Source: Psychroserpens luteus (GTDB taxonomy: Bacteria > Bacteroidota > Bacteroidia > Flavobacteriales > Flavobacteriaceae). From it: a stretch of 64,000 nucleotides of DNA. The stretch is from assembly GCF_015319355.1 (NCBI RefSeq), contig NZ_JADILU010000005.1, forward strand, positions 186,001-250,000, in the 5' to 3' direction. How positions within the stretch are numbered: the stretch's first letter is position 1; each line of letters begins with the position of its first letter. The notes under the pieces were generated by a model. It was not told the DNA's origin. It ran no database searches and saw nothing but the letters and a program-made list of their open reading frames with translations. Both the position numbers and the translations under genes were made by a program. Of the stretch, positions 25,221 through 33,810 are shown one piece after another.

Positions 25221-25652
25221 ATGTCTAAGAAAAAACAATTACGATACGATAAAGCCTACTTAAGAATTGCGAAAGAATGGGGAAAACTCTCACATTGTAA
25301 TCGTAAACAAGTTGGCGCAATAATTGTAAGAGATAGAATGATCATATCAGACGGTTACAATGGTACACCAACTGGTTTTGAAAACTATTGCGAAGATGAT
25401 GAAGGCTACACAAAGTGGTATGTTTTACACGCTGAAGCAAATGCGATATTAAAAGTCGCTGCGTCAACACAATCCTGTAAAGGAGCCACCTTGTATATTA
25501 CCTTATCGCCATGTAAGAACTGTAGTAAATTGATACATCAAGCAGGAATTATTAGAGTGGTTTATCACCAAGGTTACAAAGACGATTCTGGATTACAATT
25601 TTTAGAAAAAGCAGGTATTGAATTAGAATTAATAGAAGATATAAAAGTATAA
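25221..25652 (+). CDS. Deoxycytidylate (dCMP) deaminase
   Basis: 143 residues of the zinc cytidine/deoxycytidylate deaminase family. HAEANAIL supplies the zinc ligand His and the catalytic Glu, and PCKNC supplies the two ligand Cys; GYNGTPTGFENYCEDD is characteristic of dCMP deaminases. Converts dCMP to dUMP, the substrate for thymidylate synthase. Its stop codon abuts the ATG of the S41 protease gene (zero-base gap), so they are co-transcribed. A TTCCGAAG octamer lies 27 bp upstream of the start. Confidence 0.92.
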   Translation: MSKKKQLRYDKAYLRIAKEWGKLSHCNRKQVGAIIVRDRMIISDGYNGTPTGFENYCEDDEGYTKWYVLHAEANAILKVAASTQSCKGATLYITLSPCKNCSKLIHQAGIIRVVYHQGYKDDSGLQFLEKAGIELELIEDIKV

Positions 25653-27278
25653 ATGTCGTTTCAAAAAAAATACATTCCACTTATTATTGGTGTTGCAATT
25701 GCAACAGGTGTTTTTATTGGCGGAAAATTAAATTTTACCGATACTTCAGATCGTTTATTCACTTCAAATAGCAAAAAAGACAAACTCAACAGACTTATAG
25801 ATTACATTGATTACGAATATGTTGACGACGTTAATACAGACAGTATCGTTGATGTTACGGTTAATGGGATTCTTGATAATTTAGATCCGCATTCTACATA
25901 CATCCCAAAAAGTGAATTAGAGCGAGTTACCAATAATATGAAAGGAGACTTTGTTGGTTTAGGCGTTAATTTTTACACGTATAATGACACCATTGCTGTG
26001 ATTAGAACGGTTAAAGATGGTCCAAGTGAGAAAGCTGGAATTAAAGCTGGTGATCGTATTTTAATGGCAGATGGCGATTCTATCTTCGGAAAAGAATGGA
26101 GTAACACAGACATCATTTCAAAATTAAAAGGAGAAAAAGGCTCTAAAGTAAAACTGTCTATTTACAGAAGAGGTGAAGACAAGCTGTTAGAGTTTAAAGT
26201 AAAACGAGATATTATCCCAATTGAAAGTGTAGAAGCAGCCTATATGCTAACCGATAAATTAGGCTATATCAAAATAAATCGCTTTGCTGAGTCTACTTAC
26301 AAAGAGTTTAAGCGTGCTTTAGATATTCTTCAAGATCAAGGTGCTACACAATTAGCTTTAGATTTACGAGATAATCCTGGTGGTTTTTTAGGCATTGCAG
26401 AACAAATTGTTGATGAGTTTTTAGAAGATGATAAACTCATATTATTCACAAAAAATAAAACAGGTAAAATAGAAAAAAGCTTTGCTACTGGTCGAGGAGA
26501 TTTTGAAGAAGGCGAAGTTTATATTCTTATTAATGAAAGTTCTGCTTCTGCGAGTGAAATCGTTGCAGGTGCTTTACAAGACAATGATAAAGGTACTATT
26601 GTGGGACGACGTAGTTATGGTAAAGGCTTGGTGCAACGCGAAATGTCTTTAGGAGATGGTAGCGCAATAAGATTAACGGTTTCCAGATACTACACACCAA
26701 CTGGTCGCTCCATTCAAAGACCTTATGATAACGGTAAGAGCAATGATTATTATAAAGATTATTATAAGCGATTAAGTAGTGGTGAATTTGAAGATGAAGA
26801 GAATATTAAAATTGCAGATTCTCTAAAATTCACGACACCAAAAGGTAAAGTGGTTTATGGTGGTGGTGGAATTATTCCTGATGTTTTTGTGCCATTAAAC
26901 ACTACTATTAATAACGAAACCTTAAACTATCTTAGACGTCGAGAATATATCAGTAATTTTGTTTTTGAAGAATTAGATAGAGATAGAAGTATTTATAAGG
27001 ATGTCACATCAGATGATTTTGTAGCAAATTTTGAAGTAAGCGATGATATTGTAATTAAATTTCAAGATTTTGTAAATGCTAAAGAAAATACCAACTTAAC
27101 ATTTGTGGCTTATCACGACCAGATGAGGCGTTTAATAAAATCTGAATTAGCTCAACAACTCTACGGAAGTAATGTTGCTGAAAAAATTCTTAATGAAACC
27201 GATGATATGATTGAGGAGGTTATTATATTAAGTCGAGGCGATGATTATTTTGAGGTTAATCTTTCCGAAGAAAACTAA
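25653..27278 (+). CDS. C-terminal processing peptidase, S41 family
   Basis: 541 residues. An N-terminal membrane anchor or uncleaved signal (residues 7-25), a PDZ domain around 95-185 (VKDGPSEKAGIKAGDRI), then the S41 catalytic core: LDLRDNPGGFL, the Ser nucleophile region ESSASASEIVAG (about 295-303) and the general base Lys in RRSYGKGLVQ. Tail-specific periplasmic protease that trims or degrades proteins from their C-termini. Co-transcribed with the dCMP deaminase gene. Convergent with the oxidoreductase gene, 3 bp apart. Contains two copies of the octamer, one 9 bp before the stop. Confidence 0.92.
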   Translation: MSFQKKYIPLIIGVAIATGVFIGGKLNFTDTSDRLFTSNSKKDKLNRLIDYIDYEYVDDVNTDSIVDVTVNGILDNLDPHSTYIPKSELERVTNNMKGDFVGLGVNFYTYNDTIAVIRTVKDGPSEKAGIKAGDRILMADGDSIFGKEWSNTDIISKLKGEKGSKVKLSIYRRGEDKLLEFKVKRDIIPIESVEAAYMLTDKLGYIKINRFAESTYKEFKRALDILQDQGATQLALDLRDNPGGFLGIAEQIVDEFLEDDKLILFTKNKTGKIEKSFATGRGDFEEGEVYILINESSASASEIVAGALQDNDKGTIVGRRSYGKGLVQREMSLGDGSAIRLTVSRYYTPTGRSIQRPYDNGKSNDYYKDYYKRLSSGEFEDEENIKIADSLKFTTPKGKVVYGGGGIIPDVFVPLNTTINNETLNYLRRREYISNFVFEELDRDRSIYKDVTSDDFVANFEVSDDIVIKFQDFVNAKENTNLTFVAYHDQMRRLIKSELAQQLYGSNVAEKILNETDDMIEEVIILSRGDDYFEVNLSEEN

Positions 27279-27281
27279 CTA

Positions 27282-27884
27282 CTAAACCTTATCATGCACT
27301 TTAGTGTGCTTGCCACCATTCCAAAAGGTAAGAATATCTGTAGCTACTTGCGCTCCACTTCCAGATGCTATTGCAAATTGACTTCTCCAACCTGCTAATG
27401 TTCCTGCTACATACAATCCTTTATCCATTAAATGATCTTCATTTTTTAACCAAATTCGATCTTTTTCTGTTGCTGCTTTTGGATGCGGTTCTACATAACT
27501 TTCTAATCCTGTTATCGTCAACAAACTAGTATAACCTACAGCAATAATGACGATTTTTGAATGGTATGTGCTTTTATTGGTAGTGATCGTAAATCCTTTA
27601 GAAGTACTTAAAACAGAAGTCACCTTCTCATTTTCTATTTGATCTACATGAGGATACAAATCCTGAAGTTGTTTTATACCACTTTCTAAAATATCTGCTC
27701 CCAAAGTACCTGGAGCTAATCCCAACACATTATTAAAAAGTGCATTTTGTAAATGCGATGTTTTTTGGTGCGTCACAATAGCAATACGTTTATCTACAGC
27801 AAAAGGTTTCGTTTTTGCAGATCCTAAAACCAAAGCGCAAGACATTCCAGCTGCTCCTCCTCCAATTATAAATGCATCATACAT
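27282..27884 (-). CDS. FAD-dependent pyridine-nucleotide-disulfide-type oxidoreductase, short
   Basis: 200 residues with an N-terminal FAD-binding GGGAAG motif (AFIIGGGAAGMSCALVLG) and a C-terminal FAD contact region (GLYVAGTLAGWRSQFAIASG). It resembles thioredoxin-reductase-like proteins but lacks the CxxC disulfide and appears to lack the inserted NADPH domain, so it is not a thioredoxin reductase. Substrate unknown. The start overlaps the stop of the 67-aa membrane protein by one base (TAATG), indicating coupling in a short operon. Confidence 0.8.
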   Translation of the reverse strand: MYDAFIIGGGAAGMSCALVLGSAKTKPFAVDKRIAIVTHQKTSHLQNALFNNVLGLAPGTLGADILESGIKQLQDLYPHVDQIENEKVTSVLSTSKGFTITTNKSTYHSKIVIIAVGYTSLLTITGLESYVEPHPKAATEKDRIWLKNEDHLMDKGLYVAGTLAGWRSQFAIASGSGAQVATDILTFWNGGKHTKVHDKV

Positions 27885-28087
27885 TAATGTCTTCCTTTAA
27901 GTTTGTTATCTACACGTTTTGATAATCTTAAAACCTGTAGTAAAAATATAGCACATAAAGAGGCGAAAATTGTAATTAGTGCAATAATGCTTTGACCTTG
28001 AAATAAGTTATTGAAATCTAACATAGTTGCATTATAGACAATTAGTCCTGCAGCAATTAAAGTTACTAAAATGGTAAAATACTTCAT
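27884..28087 (-). CDS. Small two-TM membrane protein
   Basis: 67 residues with hydrophobic segments at about 4-22 and 32-52 and a basic tail (RLSKRVDNKLKGRH). No motif recognised. It lies between the MarC-family gene (11-bp gap) and the oxidoreductase gene (1-bp overlap), so it belongs to a three-gene operon 28692-27282. Frame and spacing support a real gene. Confidence 0.7.
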   Translation of the reverse strand: MKYFTILVTLIAAGLIVYNATMLDFNNLFQGQSIIALITIFASLCAIFLLQVLRLSKRVDNKLKGRH

Positions 28088-28098
28088 GAATTCAATTT

Positions 28099-28692
28099 TT
28101 AAGCCATCTCAAAGAGAGCCTTGATATTATGTGCAAATAATTTAACTGCAATAGCTAAAAGAATAACACCAAATATTTTACGAATGATGTTAATTCCGTT
28201 TTGACCTATCATTCGCTCAATTTTACTAGATGTTTTTAATACTATAAAGATAATAATAACATTTAGTATCACTGCTATAATAATGTTTTCTATTCTATAT
28301 TCTGCTCTTAATGATAATAATGTAGTTAAACTTCCAGGTCCAGCAATTAACGGGAATGCTAATGGAAAAACCGAGGCAGTCATTGTTGTACTTTCATCCT
28401 GCTTGTATAACGTTATTCCTAAAATCATTTCTAGTGCAATAAAGAATAAAATAAAAGCACCTGCAACCGCAAATGAGTTAACACCTACACCTAAAAATGA
28501 TAAAATGGTTTGTCCTAAAAACAAAAAGATAATCATAATTACACCTGCAATTATAGATGCTTTTTCACTTTCTATATGACCTACTTTTTTACGTAAATCA
28601 ATAATAATAGGAATGTTACCAATAATATCAATGACTGCAAATAGAATCATAAATGCAGTAAAAATTTGTTTTATATCTAATTGAATATCCAT
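28099..28692 (-). CDS. MarC family integral membrane protein
   Basis: 197 residues and six hydrophobic segments. The segment IPIIIDLRKKVG, then PLAFPLIAGPGSLTTLLSL and the final helix with IIRKIFGVILLAIAVKLF are typical of MarC/UPF0056. Despite the name, the family is not shown to confer multidrug resistance; its function is unsettled. First gene of the three-gene operon. Divergent from the DUF3109 gene with 106 bp between them. Confidence 0.88.
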   Translation of the reverse strand: MDIQLDIKQIFTAFMILFAVIDIIGNIPIIIDLRKKVGHIESEKASIIAGVIMIIFLFLGQTILSFLGVGVNSFAVAGAFILFFIALEMILGITLYKQDESTTMTASVFPLAFPLIAGPGSLTTLLSLRAEYRIENIIIAVILNVIIIFIVLKTSSKIERMIGQNGINIIRKIFGVILLAIAVKLFAHNIKALFEMA

Positions 28693-28763
28693 GCTTTCGG
28701 AATTTTCGGCAAAAATACCTCTTTATAACATATATCCAACGTTAAAAAATCGTAAAGTTTCCC

Positions 28764-28771
28764 TACTTTTG
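28764..28771 (+). promoter_or_regulatory. Bacteroidetes -7 box upstream of DUF3109 gene
   Basis: TACTTTTG followed by C, an exact TAnnTTTGC match 27 bp before the ATG. The -33 position has GTTAAA rather than TTTG. Confidence 0.55.
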
Positions 28772-28798
28772 CTTTTATAAATTTTAGCTAAAAACTGC

Positions 28799-29368
28799 AT
28801 GTTTCAACTAGGAAAAACAATCGTTTCAGAAGACATTATTGAAAAAGATTTTGTCTGTAATCTATCTGCTTGCAAAGGCGCTTGTTGCATAGATGGAGAT
28901 GCTGGAGCACCTTTAGATGCTGAAGAAGCTAAAATCCTTAAAGATATCTATCCAAAAGTTAAACCTTTTTTACGCCAAGAAGGTATTGATGCTATTGAAA
29001 AACAAGGTACTTACACGACAACAGATTTTGGTGATCTAGAAACTCCTTTAATTAATGATGCAGATTGTGCTTATGTAATTTTTGATGATAAAAAGACTGC
29101 ACTCTGCGGAATAGAGGAGGCTTATAATCAAGGTGAAATCTCTTGGAAGAAACCTGTGTCTTGTCATTTGTATCCTATTCGGGTTAAGGATTATTCTGAA
29201 TTTTCTGCAGTCAATTATGACAAATGGGACATTTGTGATGATGCCTGCTCACTTGGTAAAGAATTACAAGTACCTATTTACAAATTTGTAAAAGAAGCAT
29301 TAATTAGAAAATTTGGTGCCGATTGGTATATGGAGTTAGAAAAGGTAGCAGAAAAGCACCTTAAATAA
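28799..29368 (+). CDS. DUF3109 family cysteine-rich protein
   Basis: 189 residues. The N-terminus has CNLSACKGACCIDG, and further Cys occur at DADCAY, ALCGIEEA, PVSCHLYPIR and WDICDDACS. This spread matches DUF3109 of Bacteroidetes, related to the CxxCxxCC proteins thought to bind zinc or an iron-sulfur cluster. Cytosolic (no signal). Function is not established. Own promoter, no close partner; the next gene is a decayed paralogue 120 bp away. Confidence 0.88.
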   Translation: MFQLGKTIVSEDIIEKDFVCNLSACKGACCIDGDAGAPLDAEEAKILKDIYPKVKPFLRQEGIDAIEKQGTYTTTDFGDLETPLINDADCAYVIFDDKKTALCGIEEAYNQGEISWKKPVSCHLYPIRVKDYSEFSAVNYDKWDICDDACSLGKELQVPIYKFVKEALIRKFGADWYMELEKVAEKHLK

Positions 29369-29487
29369 TTGAACTAATTTCCATTTATACGTTTTTTTAA
29401 ACCATTCATATATTTGAAGTTTTTAGTGAACATGATTTTTGTAACTTCATTGTTTACAGATTCTTAACACTTATGATTTCAGAAATA

Positions 29488-29715
29488 ATGAAAATTAAAA
29501 ACTTTTTAAAACACACATTCTGCATAATATTATTATTATTATTACTCCTAAACGGTTATTCCCAAAAAGCATCCAAAATACAGTTACCATCAACTTACGA
29601 TTTTGACTATACTTATAAACTCAAAATGACTATGGATTGTGTTGACTTAGACAAAACAGATTTCTCAATAAATGCTTCGGCTTATGGCTCTATGATATCT
29701 GCTTTTGGAAACTAA
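29488..29715 (+). pseudogene. In-frame internally deleted copy of the DUF4412-like gene at 34989-35693
   Basis: Reads MKIKNFLKHTFCIILLLLLL, then GYSQKASKIQLPSTYDFDYT and directly MDCVDLDKTDFSINASAYGS. Compared with the 234-aa paralogue, 160 codons (480 bp) are missing precisely between two ATGACT sequences (35124-35129 and 35604-35609 in the intact copy), leaving the frame open. The signal peptide is unrelated to that of the paralogue and contains a TTA/ATT microsatellite encoding poly-Leu. Homology continues about 50 bp past the stop into sequence matching the 3' end of the histidine kinase. An upstream in-frame ATG at 29473 is also possible. Likely non-functional, though a secreted 75-residue product could be made. 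Confidence 0.8.
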
Positions 29716-29768
29716 GCAGTTCTCAAGACATTAGATCGCGTTGGTACTTGTATAAATGGCTTATTTAT

Positions 29769-30320
29769 TCAAAATAAACAACTTAAAATTAACGACTTAA
29801 GAGATTTTAAGCATCGTGATTTTTGACTTTTTACAACATCTTTACATTTGTAATTTAATTCATTCATGATTTCGTCGAGGTCAAAACCTCGATAATAAAA
29901 CTAGCGCAATACTTCTTTGAATTTTCGTCCTGATGTTTTAAAAGCAGCATATAATTGCTTTTACTCATTTGTGAAGTCATTTGTGAAGTCATTTGTGAAG
30001 TCATTGTCGTTAATTTTAAAAGCATGACTATCTTCTACTAAATGTATTTTCTATTATTACTTTAATATCCTATAAAACAGATGCTTACCAACAATAAATA
30101 AAGACCTTTTTATTTCGCTTTTTAAATCATTTATAGTCTCTTTCATAGCATTATCTCTTAATGTGATAACAGCATCTTGATAGATGTCAATAATTTTCTC
30201 TTTTGTAATAGGATGATTTTTAGCAAAACCTATAATAGCCAATCTAATGTTAGAATAAATCTGCTTTAGATCATTTTGGTGAATATTTTTCAAAGCTTCA
30301 ACAACAGCTTTGTCTGTCAT
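29769..30320 (-). pseudogene. Decayed ECF-type sigma-70 factor
   Basis: One continuous minus-strand frame gives a recognisable sigma factor with five stops. Region 2: MTDKAVVEALKNIHQ ... KIIDIYQDAVITLRDN ... VGKHLFYRILK, followed by three consecutive stops at 30049-30057. A degenerate linker with a threefold NDFT repeat follows, another stop, then region 4: KFKEVLR, stop, FYYRGFDLDEIMNELNYK and DVVKSQKSRCLKSLKSLI. The DVVKSQKSRCLKxLK ending is characteristic of a flavobacterial ECF group. The frame is never shifted, only interrupted. The 12-bp tandem repeat 29966-30001 expanded inside it. Confidence 0.85.
29966..30001 (+). repeat. Three perfect tandem copies of a 12-bp unit
   Basis: Unit CATTTGTGAAGT repeated three times without mismatch, followed by CATTG. 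It lies in the linker of the sigma pseudogene (encoding NDFT on the minus strand), so it is replication slippage in DNA no longer under selection. Confidence 0.9.
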
Positions 30321-30374
30321 ATTAGTGTAAGTTTTTCTCAAGTAAACATGAATAGTAAAAATAAAAAAACTCAT

Positions 30375-31004
30375 GACTCATTTTTGCTTATTCAAATTCA
30401 AAGTGCTAATAAATAGATTAATTCTCGACGATTATGAAAGAAGCACTCGTAGTTTTTAACGAAACCACAATTTCTACAGCCTTTCTAATAGCAATAATTA
30501 CAAATATAAATAATTGATAATGTGGTGTTTGATATAGATGTAACATATGTGGCATCATTTGTTACAATAGTGCAATTCTCATTTACATATCGTGACTAAT
30601 TTTGTAGAAACCTACTAATAAATAATTTAGTTTTTATAAAATATTATCTGATAATTAAATGATTTTGAGAATAAAAACGTGAAAAATTACTCGTTAAATC
30701 TATGACATATACAACGAACTTTTAAAGTGATAAATAATTTTAAAAACATTAAAATCAAGATTACTAATCTTTGCCTTTTTATTTATAAGCAACACAATCC
30801 AATATCAGTTTTTGAAAAAACACTTACGGTTTATGACTATGAATTCATGAATCTAAATCCTAATAACAAGACAAATAAAAACAGACAATTATAATACGAG
30901 AAAGTTAAAAATTTTATCATTAAAGAATATGATTAATAGCGAACATTCTCAATCCCGAAGCATCAGGACGGGAGCCATATAAAAAACCAATAAATATTAA
31001 ACAC
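30375..31004. other. Decayed intergenic stretch
   Basis: About 630 bp with no open frame of note. One exact -7 element, TAATTTTG at 30597-30604, has no -33 partner. An inverted pair TCCCG (30953-30957) and CGGGA (30969-30973) forms a small hairpin 30 bp before the lipoprotein start. The region is probably the remains of the same duplication and decay that produced the neighbouring pseudogenes. Confidence 0.5.
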
Positions 31005-31493
31005 ATGAAAACATTAAAAACAATGATTCCAAAAACAACACTAGTTTTAATATTAATAACAGTAATGCTAAGCAGTTGCTCAAGTAGTGATGATACTGAT
31101 GCCTCAGGTCAAAGCGCTTACTATTTAACTGCAAAAATTGATGGTGTAAATTATTCAAGAGAATTTGTTACAGTTAGTGCTTTACCAGATGAAACTGATG
31201 CTTATATAATTAGCGCAGTTGGAGAAATTTCCTCTATTGGTTTATCATTAGAAAGCCCTATTTCTACTGGCACATTTACATCTTCGATAGGAGATTTAAC
31301 AGTGCTATTTTATCAAGAAATTAACCCTTATGCTGTTTGGGCGTCAAGTGATGATGTAGGATCTGGTACAATCACTGTCACAGAAAACACAGACACTTAT
31401 ATAAAGGGCACATTTTCATTTACAGGAGTTAATCAATTAGATAATTCTATAAAAGTGATTACCGACGGAAATTTTAAAGCTCAAAAACTATAA
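31005..31493 (+). CDS. DUF6252-like lipoprotein
   Basis: 162 residues. Lipoprotein signal with lipobox LSSC (lipidated Cys25), then SSSDDTD, an acidic run like the Bacteroidetes surface-export signal. The mature part is a small beta-rich domain (YLTAKIDGVNYSREFVTVSA ... GTITVTENTDTYIKGTFSFT) of the DUF6252 type common in flavobacteria; function unknown. Its stop is 2 bp before the next ATG, so it leads a two-gene operon. Confidence 0.8.
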   Translation: MKTLKTMIPKTTLVLILITVMLSSCSSSDDTDASGQSAYYLTAKIDGVNYSREFVTVSALPDETDAYIISAVGEISSIGLSLESPISTGTFTSSIGDLTVLFYQEINPYAVWASSDDVGSGTITVTENTDTYIKGTFSFTGVNQLDNSIKVITDGNFKAQKL

Positions 31494-31495
31494 CA

Positions 31496-32653
31496 ATGAA
31501 CACTAAAATTTTTATACTATTTCTTGTTTCCTTATTACATTTTCAATTGTGTAAAGCACAACAATCACAATCTACTTTACCAAAAGTTGAAAACCATCTT
31601 AACGGAGAACTAGATTATACCCATGAAGCCTTAGACTTAGTGCAAAGACAGGTAAATGGAGAACAAATTATATTAGGAAAAATAAAGAAAGATGGAACAA
31701 TTCAATTCAATTTACAAGAATTCAATATTAAGGCACTTTATGATAGTATTCCTTTACAGCACCAAGACTTTCATCAATTATTTAAAATAGATAGTAGCTG
31801 TAAAGACAGAGATGTTTTTGCAGACACTTCTTTTGATGATGTGTACTCACAGAAATATAAACTACTCGTAAAAAAATATGGAATGAACATAGCCATATTA
31901 GAACCTGCTAGCAATAACAACATTAATAGCAGCAACTATTTTTGGTTTTATATAGATAGAGCAATTTCATTTAAAGAAAAATGCAGTAAAGTAAATAATC
32001 GAACTGGTGATATTTATGCTAACATTAATGCAGACATCCAATTTGAAAAAGGTTGGAATTTTATAGAAGAGACGATTGAAATTGTAAATACTGATAGCAA
32101 AGGAGATTCCCTTGTTACTCAATTAAGCAAGATACAATTCACCAAAACTTTACCTATAAATAAAAAAGTTAAATGGTCTTTAAGACAGATACAAGAAGAT
32201 AAAAAAATTCAAACTGCAAAAAGGTTATACAATGTAACCCCTTTAACAAAAGAGCAATTTGAAAAATGGGCACCAAATAAACTTAGCGATTTACGAGTAA
32301 CCACAAAAGAACATGGTAATACTCCTAAAGGGCAAAAAAATAAAAACAATATTCATTTAACCTATACTAACAAAACTCAAGAAAGAGAAATTGACCTTTA
32401 TGTAGTTGATTGTGCTATGAATCCCAATGATTTAGAGATGATAAACTTTGCCTACGCAATGCAAAATAATGGTAAAGATGAAAAGGATATGAAACCATAT
32501 GTAGCAAAATATAGTGAACAAACAAAAGCTACACAGTTATTATTTAAAGTTGAAGATAGACTATTTGTAAATGCTTCAGGAGTGAATATTAATGCAGAAG
32601 AATTATGGGATTATATCAAAAATTTAAAAGTAGAAAATTTACTTAAAAAATAG
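31496..32653 (+). CDS. Secreted protein of unknown function
   Basis: 385 residues, signal peptide to about 22 (FLVSLLHFQLCKA). The mature protein mixes alpha and beta and has no recognised motif; stretches such as KYGMNIAILEPASNNN, FYIDRAISFKEKCSK and KWAPNKLSDLRVTTKEHG may help a profile search. Two widely spaced Cys could form a disulfide. No sorting domain, so probably periplasmic. In an operon with the lipoprotein before it, suggesting a shared envelope role. Confidence 0.65.
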   Translation: MNTKIFILFLVSLLHFQLCKAQQSQSTLPKVENHLNGELDYTHEALDLVQRQVNGEQIILGKIKKDGTIQFNLQEFNIKALYDSIPLQHQDFHQLFKIDSSCKDRDVFADTSFDDVYSQKYKLLVKKYGMNIAILEPASNNNINSSNYFWFYIDRAISFKEKCSKVNNRTGDIYANINADIQFEKGWNFIEETIEIVNTDSKGDSLVTQLSKIQFTKTLPINKKVKWSLRQIQEDKKIQTAKRLYNVTPLTKEQFEKWAPNKLSDLRVTTKEHGNTPKGQKNKNNIHLTYTNKTQEREIDLYVVDCAMNPNDLEMINFAYAMQNNGKDEKDMKPYVAKYSEQTKATQLLFKVEDRLFVNASGVNINAEELWDYIKNLKVENLLKK

Positions 32654-32756
32654 ATTCAATAAAAATTGAAACGCTCATTTCAGAATAAAAAAACCTAAAA
32701 AAATATTTACCTTTTTTAAGATAAAATATTAATAATCAATAATTTAAAACAACAAT

Positions 32757-33800
32757 ATGAAAATTTTAAATATTACTTTAACAATATGCCTTATTACTTT
32801 TATGGCTAGTGCTCAAACAGTTCATACGGTTGATAACCGCTCTCAATCTGGAGCACTATTTACAGACTTGCAAGATGCCATTGATGCTGCAACTGCAGGA
32901 GATATTATACAAATTCATCCATCAGGAACAACTTATGGTAATGCCTCAATAGGCAAAAGATTACATCTGGTGACTTTAGGTCACGATCCAATAACTAATG
33001 ATCAAGGTTTAACTGCTGTTATTGGTAATATTTCTTTCTTTGGTACTGCTGCCAATAGCGAAATTAGAGGTCTAACCATAAACGCCATTGTTTTAGGAGG
33101 AGGAACTGCAAATAATTTAGACGGAATTCATATTATTCACAATAGAATTAATAGTGCTATATCTGCAGGTTCTGCCAACGGAATAACAGATTTTTGGATA
33201 GTAGAAGGTAATTATTTTACAACCAACGGTACAGCCCTACTTACAAATGCAGACGGTTGGTTAATTAAAAATAATTTCATGTTTGGTGGTGTAAGTAGTT
33301 TAAACGTTACTAATTTGGTAACTAACAACATCTTTTTTAGCACTAGTAACACGCCTACCGATAATTTCTTTTCAAACTGCACAAGCACCATTATTTCTAA
33401 CAACATTTTTGTAACCAATGGCAACATGACCGAATTTGGTATTAGTAACTCCACTAATTTAGATTTTAGAAACAATCTTACTTACAGTTATGTTGGAAAT
33501 ACAATTATTGATCTTCCAGGAACTAATAATTTAAACAATACAAACCCAATGTTTGTCAGTGCTCCTACTGCTGAAGAAGATGATTTTTATAACAATGATT
33601 ATCATTTAGCAACAGGATCTCCAGGTATTAACTATGGTACAGAAGGAACAAATATTGGCATCTTTGGAAATAATTTTTTATTCGATCCTCAAGGTAGACC
33701 AGATTTAATGCCATTTCCTACAAGTCTTACTATCAATAATAACATAGTAGCTCCTGGACAGAACCTAAACGTGAATTTCACTGCAGAACAAAAACAATAA
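32757..33800 (+). CDS. Secreted right-handed beta-helix protein
   Basis: 347 residues. Signal peptide (1-19, ending MASAQ), an entry segment typical of pectate-lyase-like folds (FTDLQDAIDAATAGDIIQIH), then Asn-rich repeats (VEGNYF, IKNNFMF, VTNNIFF, ISNNIFV, FRNNLTYS) of a parallel beta-helix. It ends with a short beta segment (LTINNNIVAPGQNLNVNFTA) that looks like the start of a following domain, yet has no sorting signal. The next gene, 10 bp on, begins with its own signal peptide and carries the sorting domain. Likely carbohydrate-binding or adhesive; catalytic residues are not evident. Confidence 0.8.
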   Translation: MKILNITLTICLITFMASAQTVHTVDNRSQSGALFTDLQDAIDAATAGDIIQIHPSGTTYGNASIGKRLHLVTLGHDPITNDQGLTAVIGNISFFGTAANSEIRGLTINAIVLGGGTANNLDGIHIIHNRINSAISAGSANGITDFWIVEGNYFTTNGTALLTNADGWLIKNNFMFGGVSSLNVTNLVTNNIFFSTSNTPTDNFFSNCTSTIISNNIFVTNGNMTEFGISNSTNLDFRNNLTYSYVGNTIIDLPGTNNLNNTNPMFVSAPTAEEDDFYNNDYHLATGSPGINYGTEGTNIGIFGNNFLFDPQGRPDLMPFPTSLTINNNIVAPGQNLNVNFTAEQKQ

Positions 33801-33810
33801 AAATTTTAAG

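Noticed and set aside
29966-30001. Tandem 12-bp repeats as a CRISPR array
   Set aside because: Repeats are directly adjacent with no spacers, too short, and lie inside a decayed sigma gene.
30953-30973. Small TCCCG/CGGGA hairpin as a terminator or REP element
   Set aside because: The stem is only 5 bp, has no T-run and no second copy of the same form was seen.
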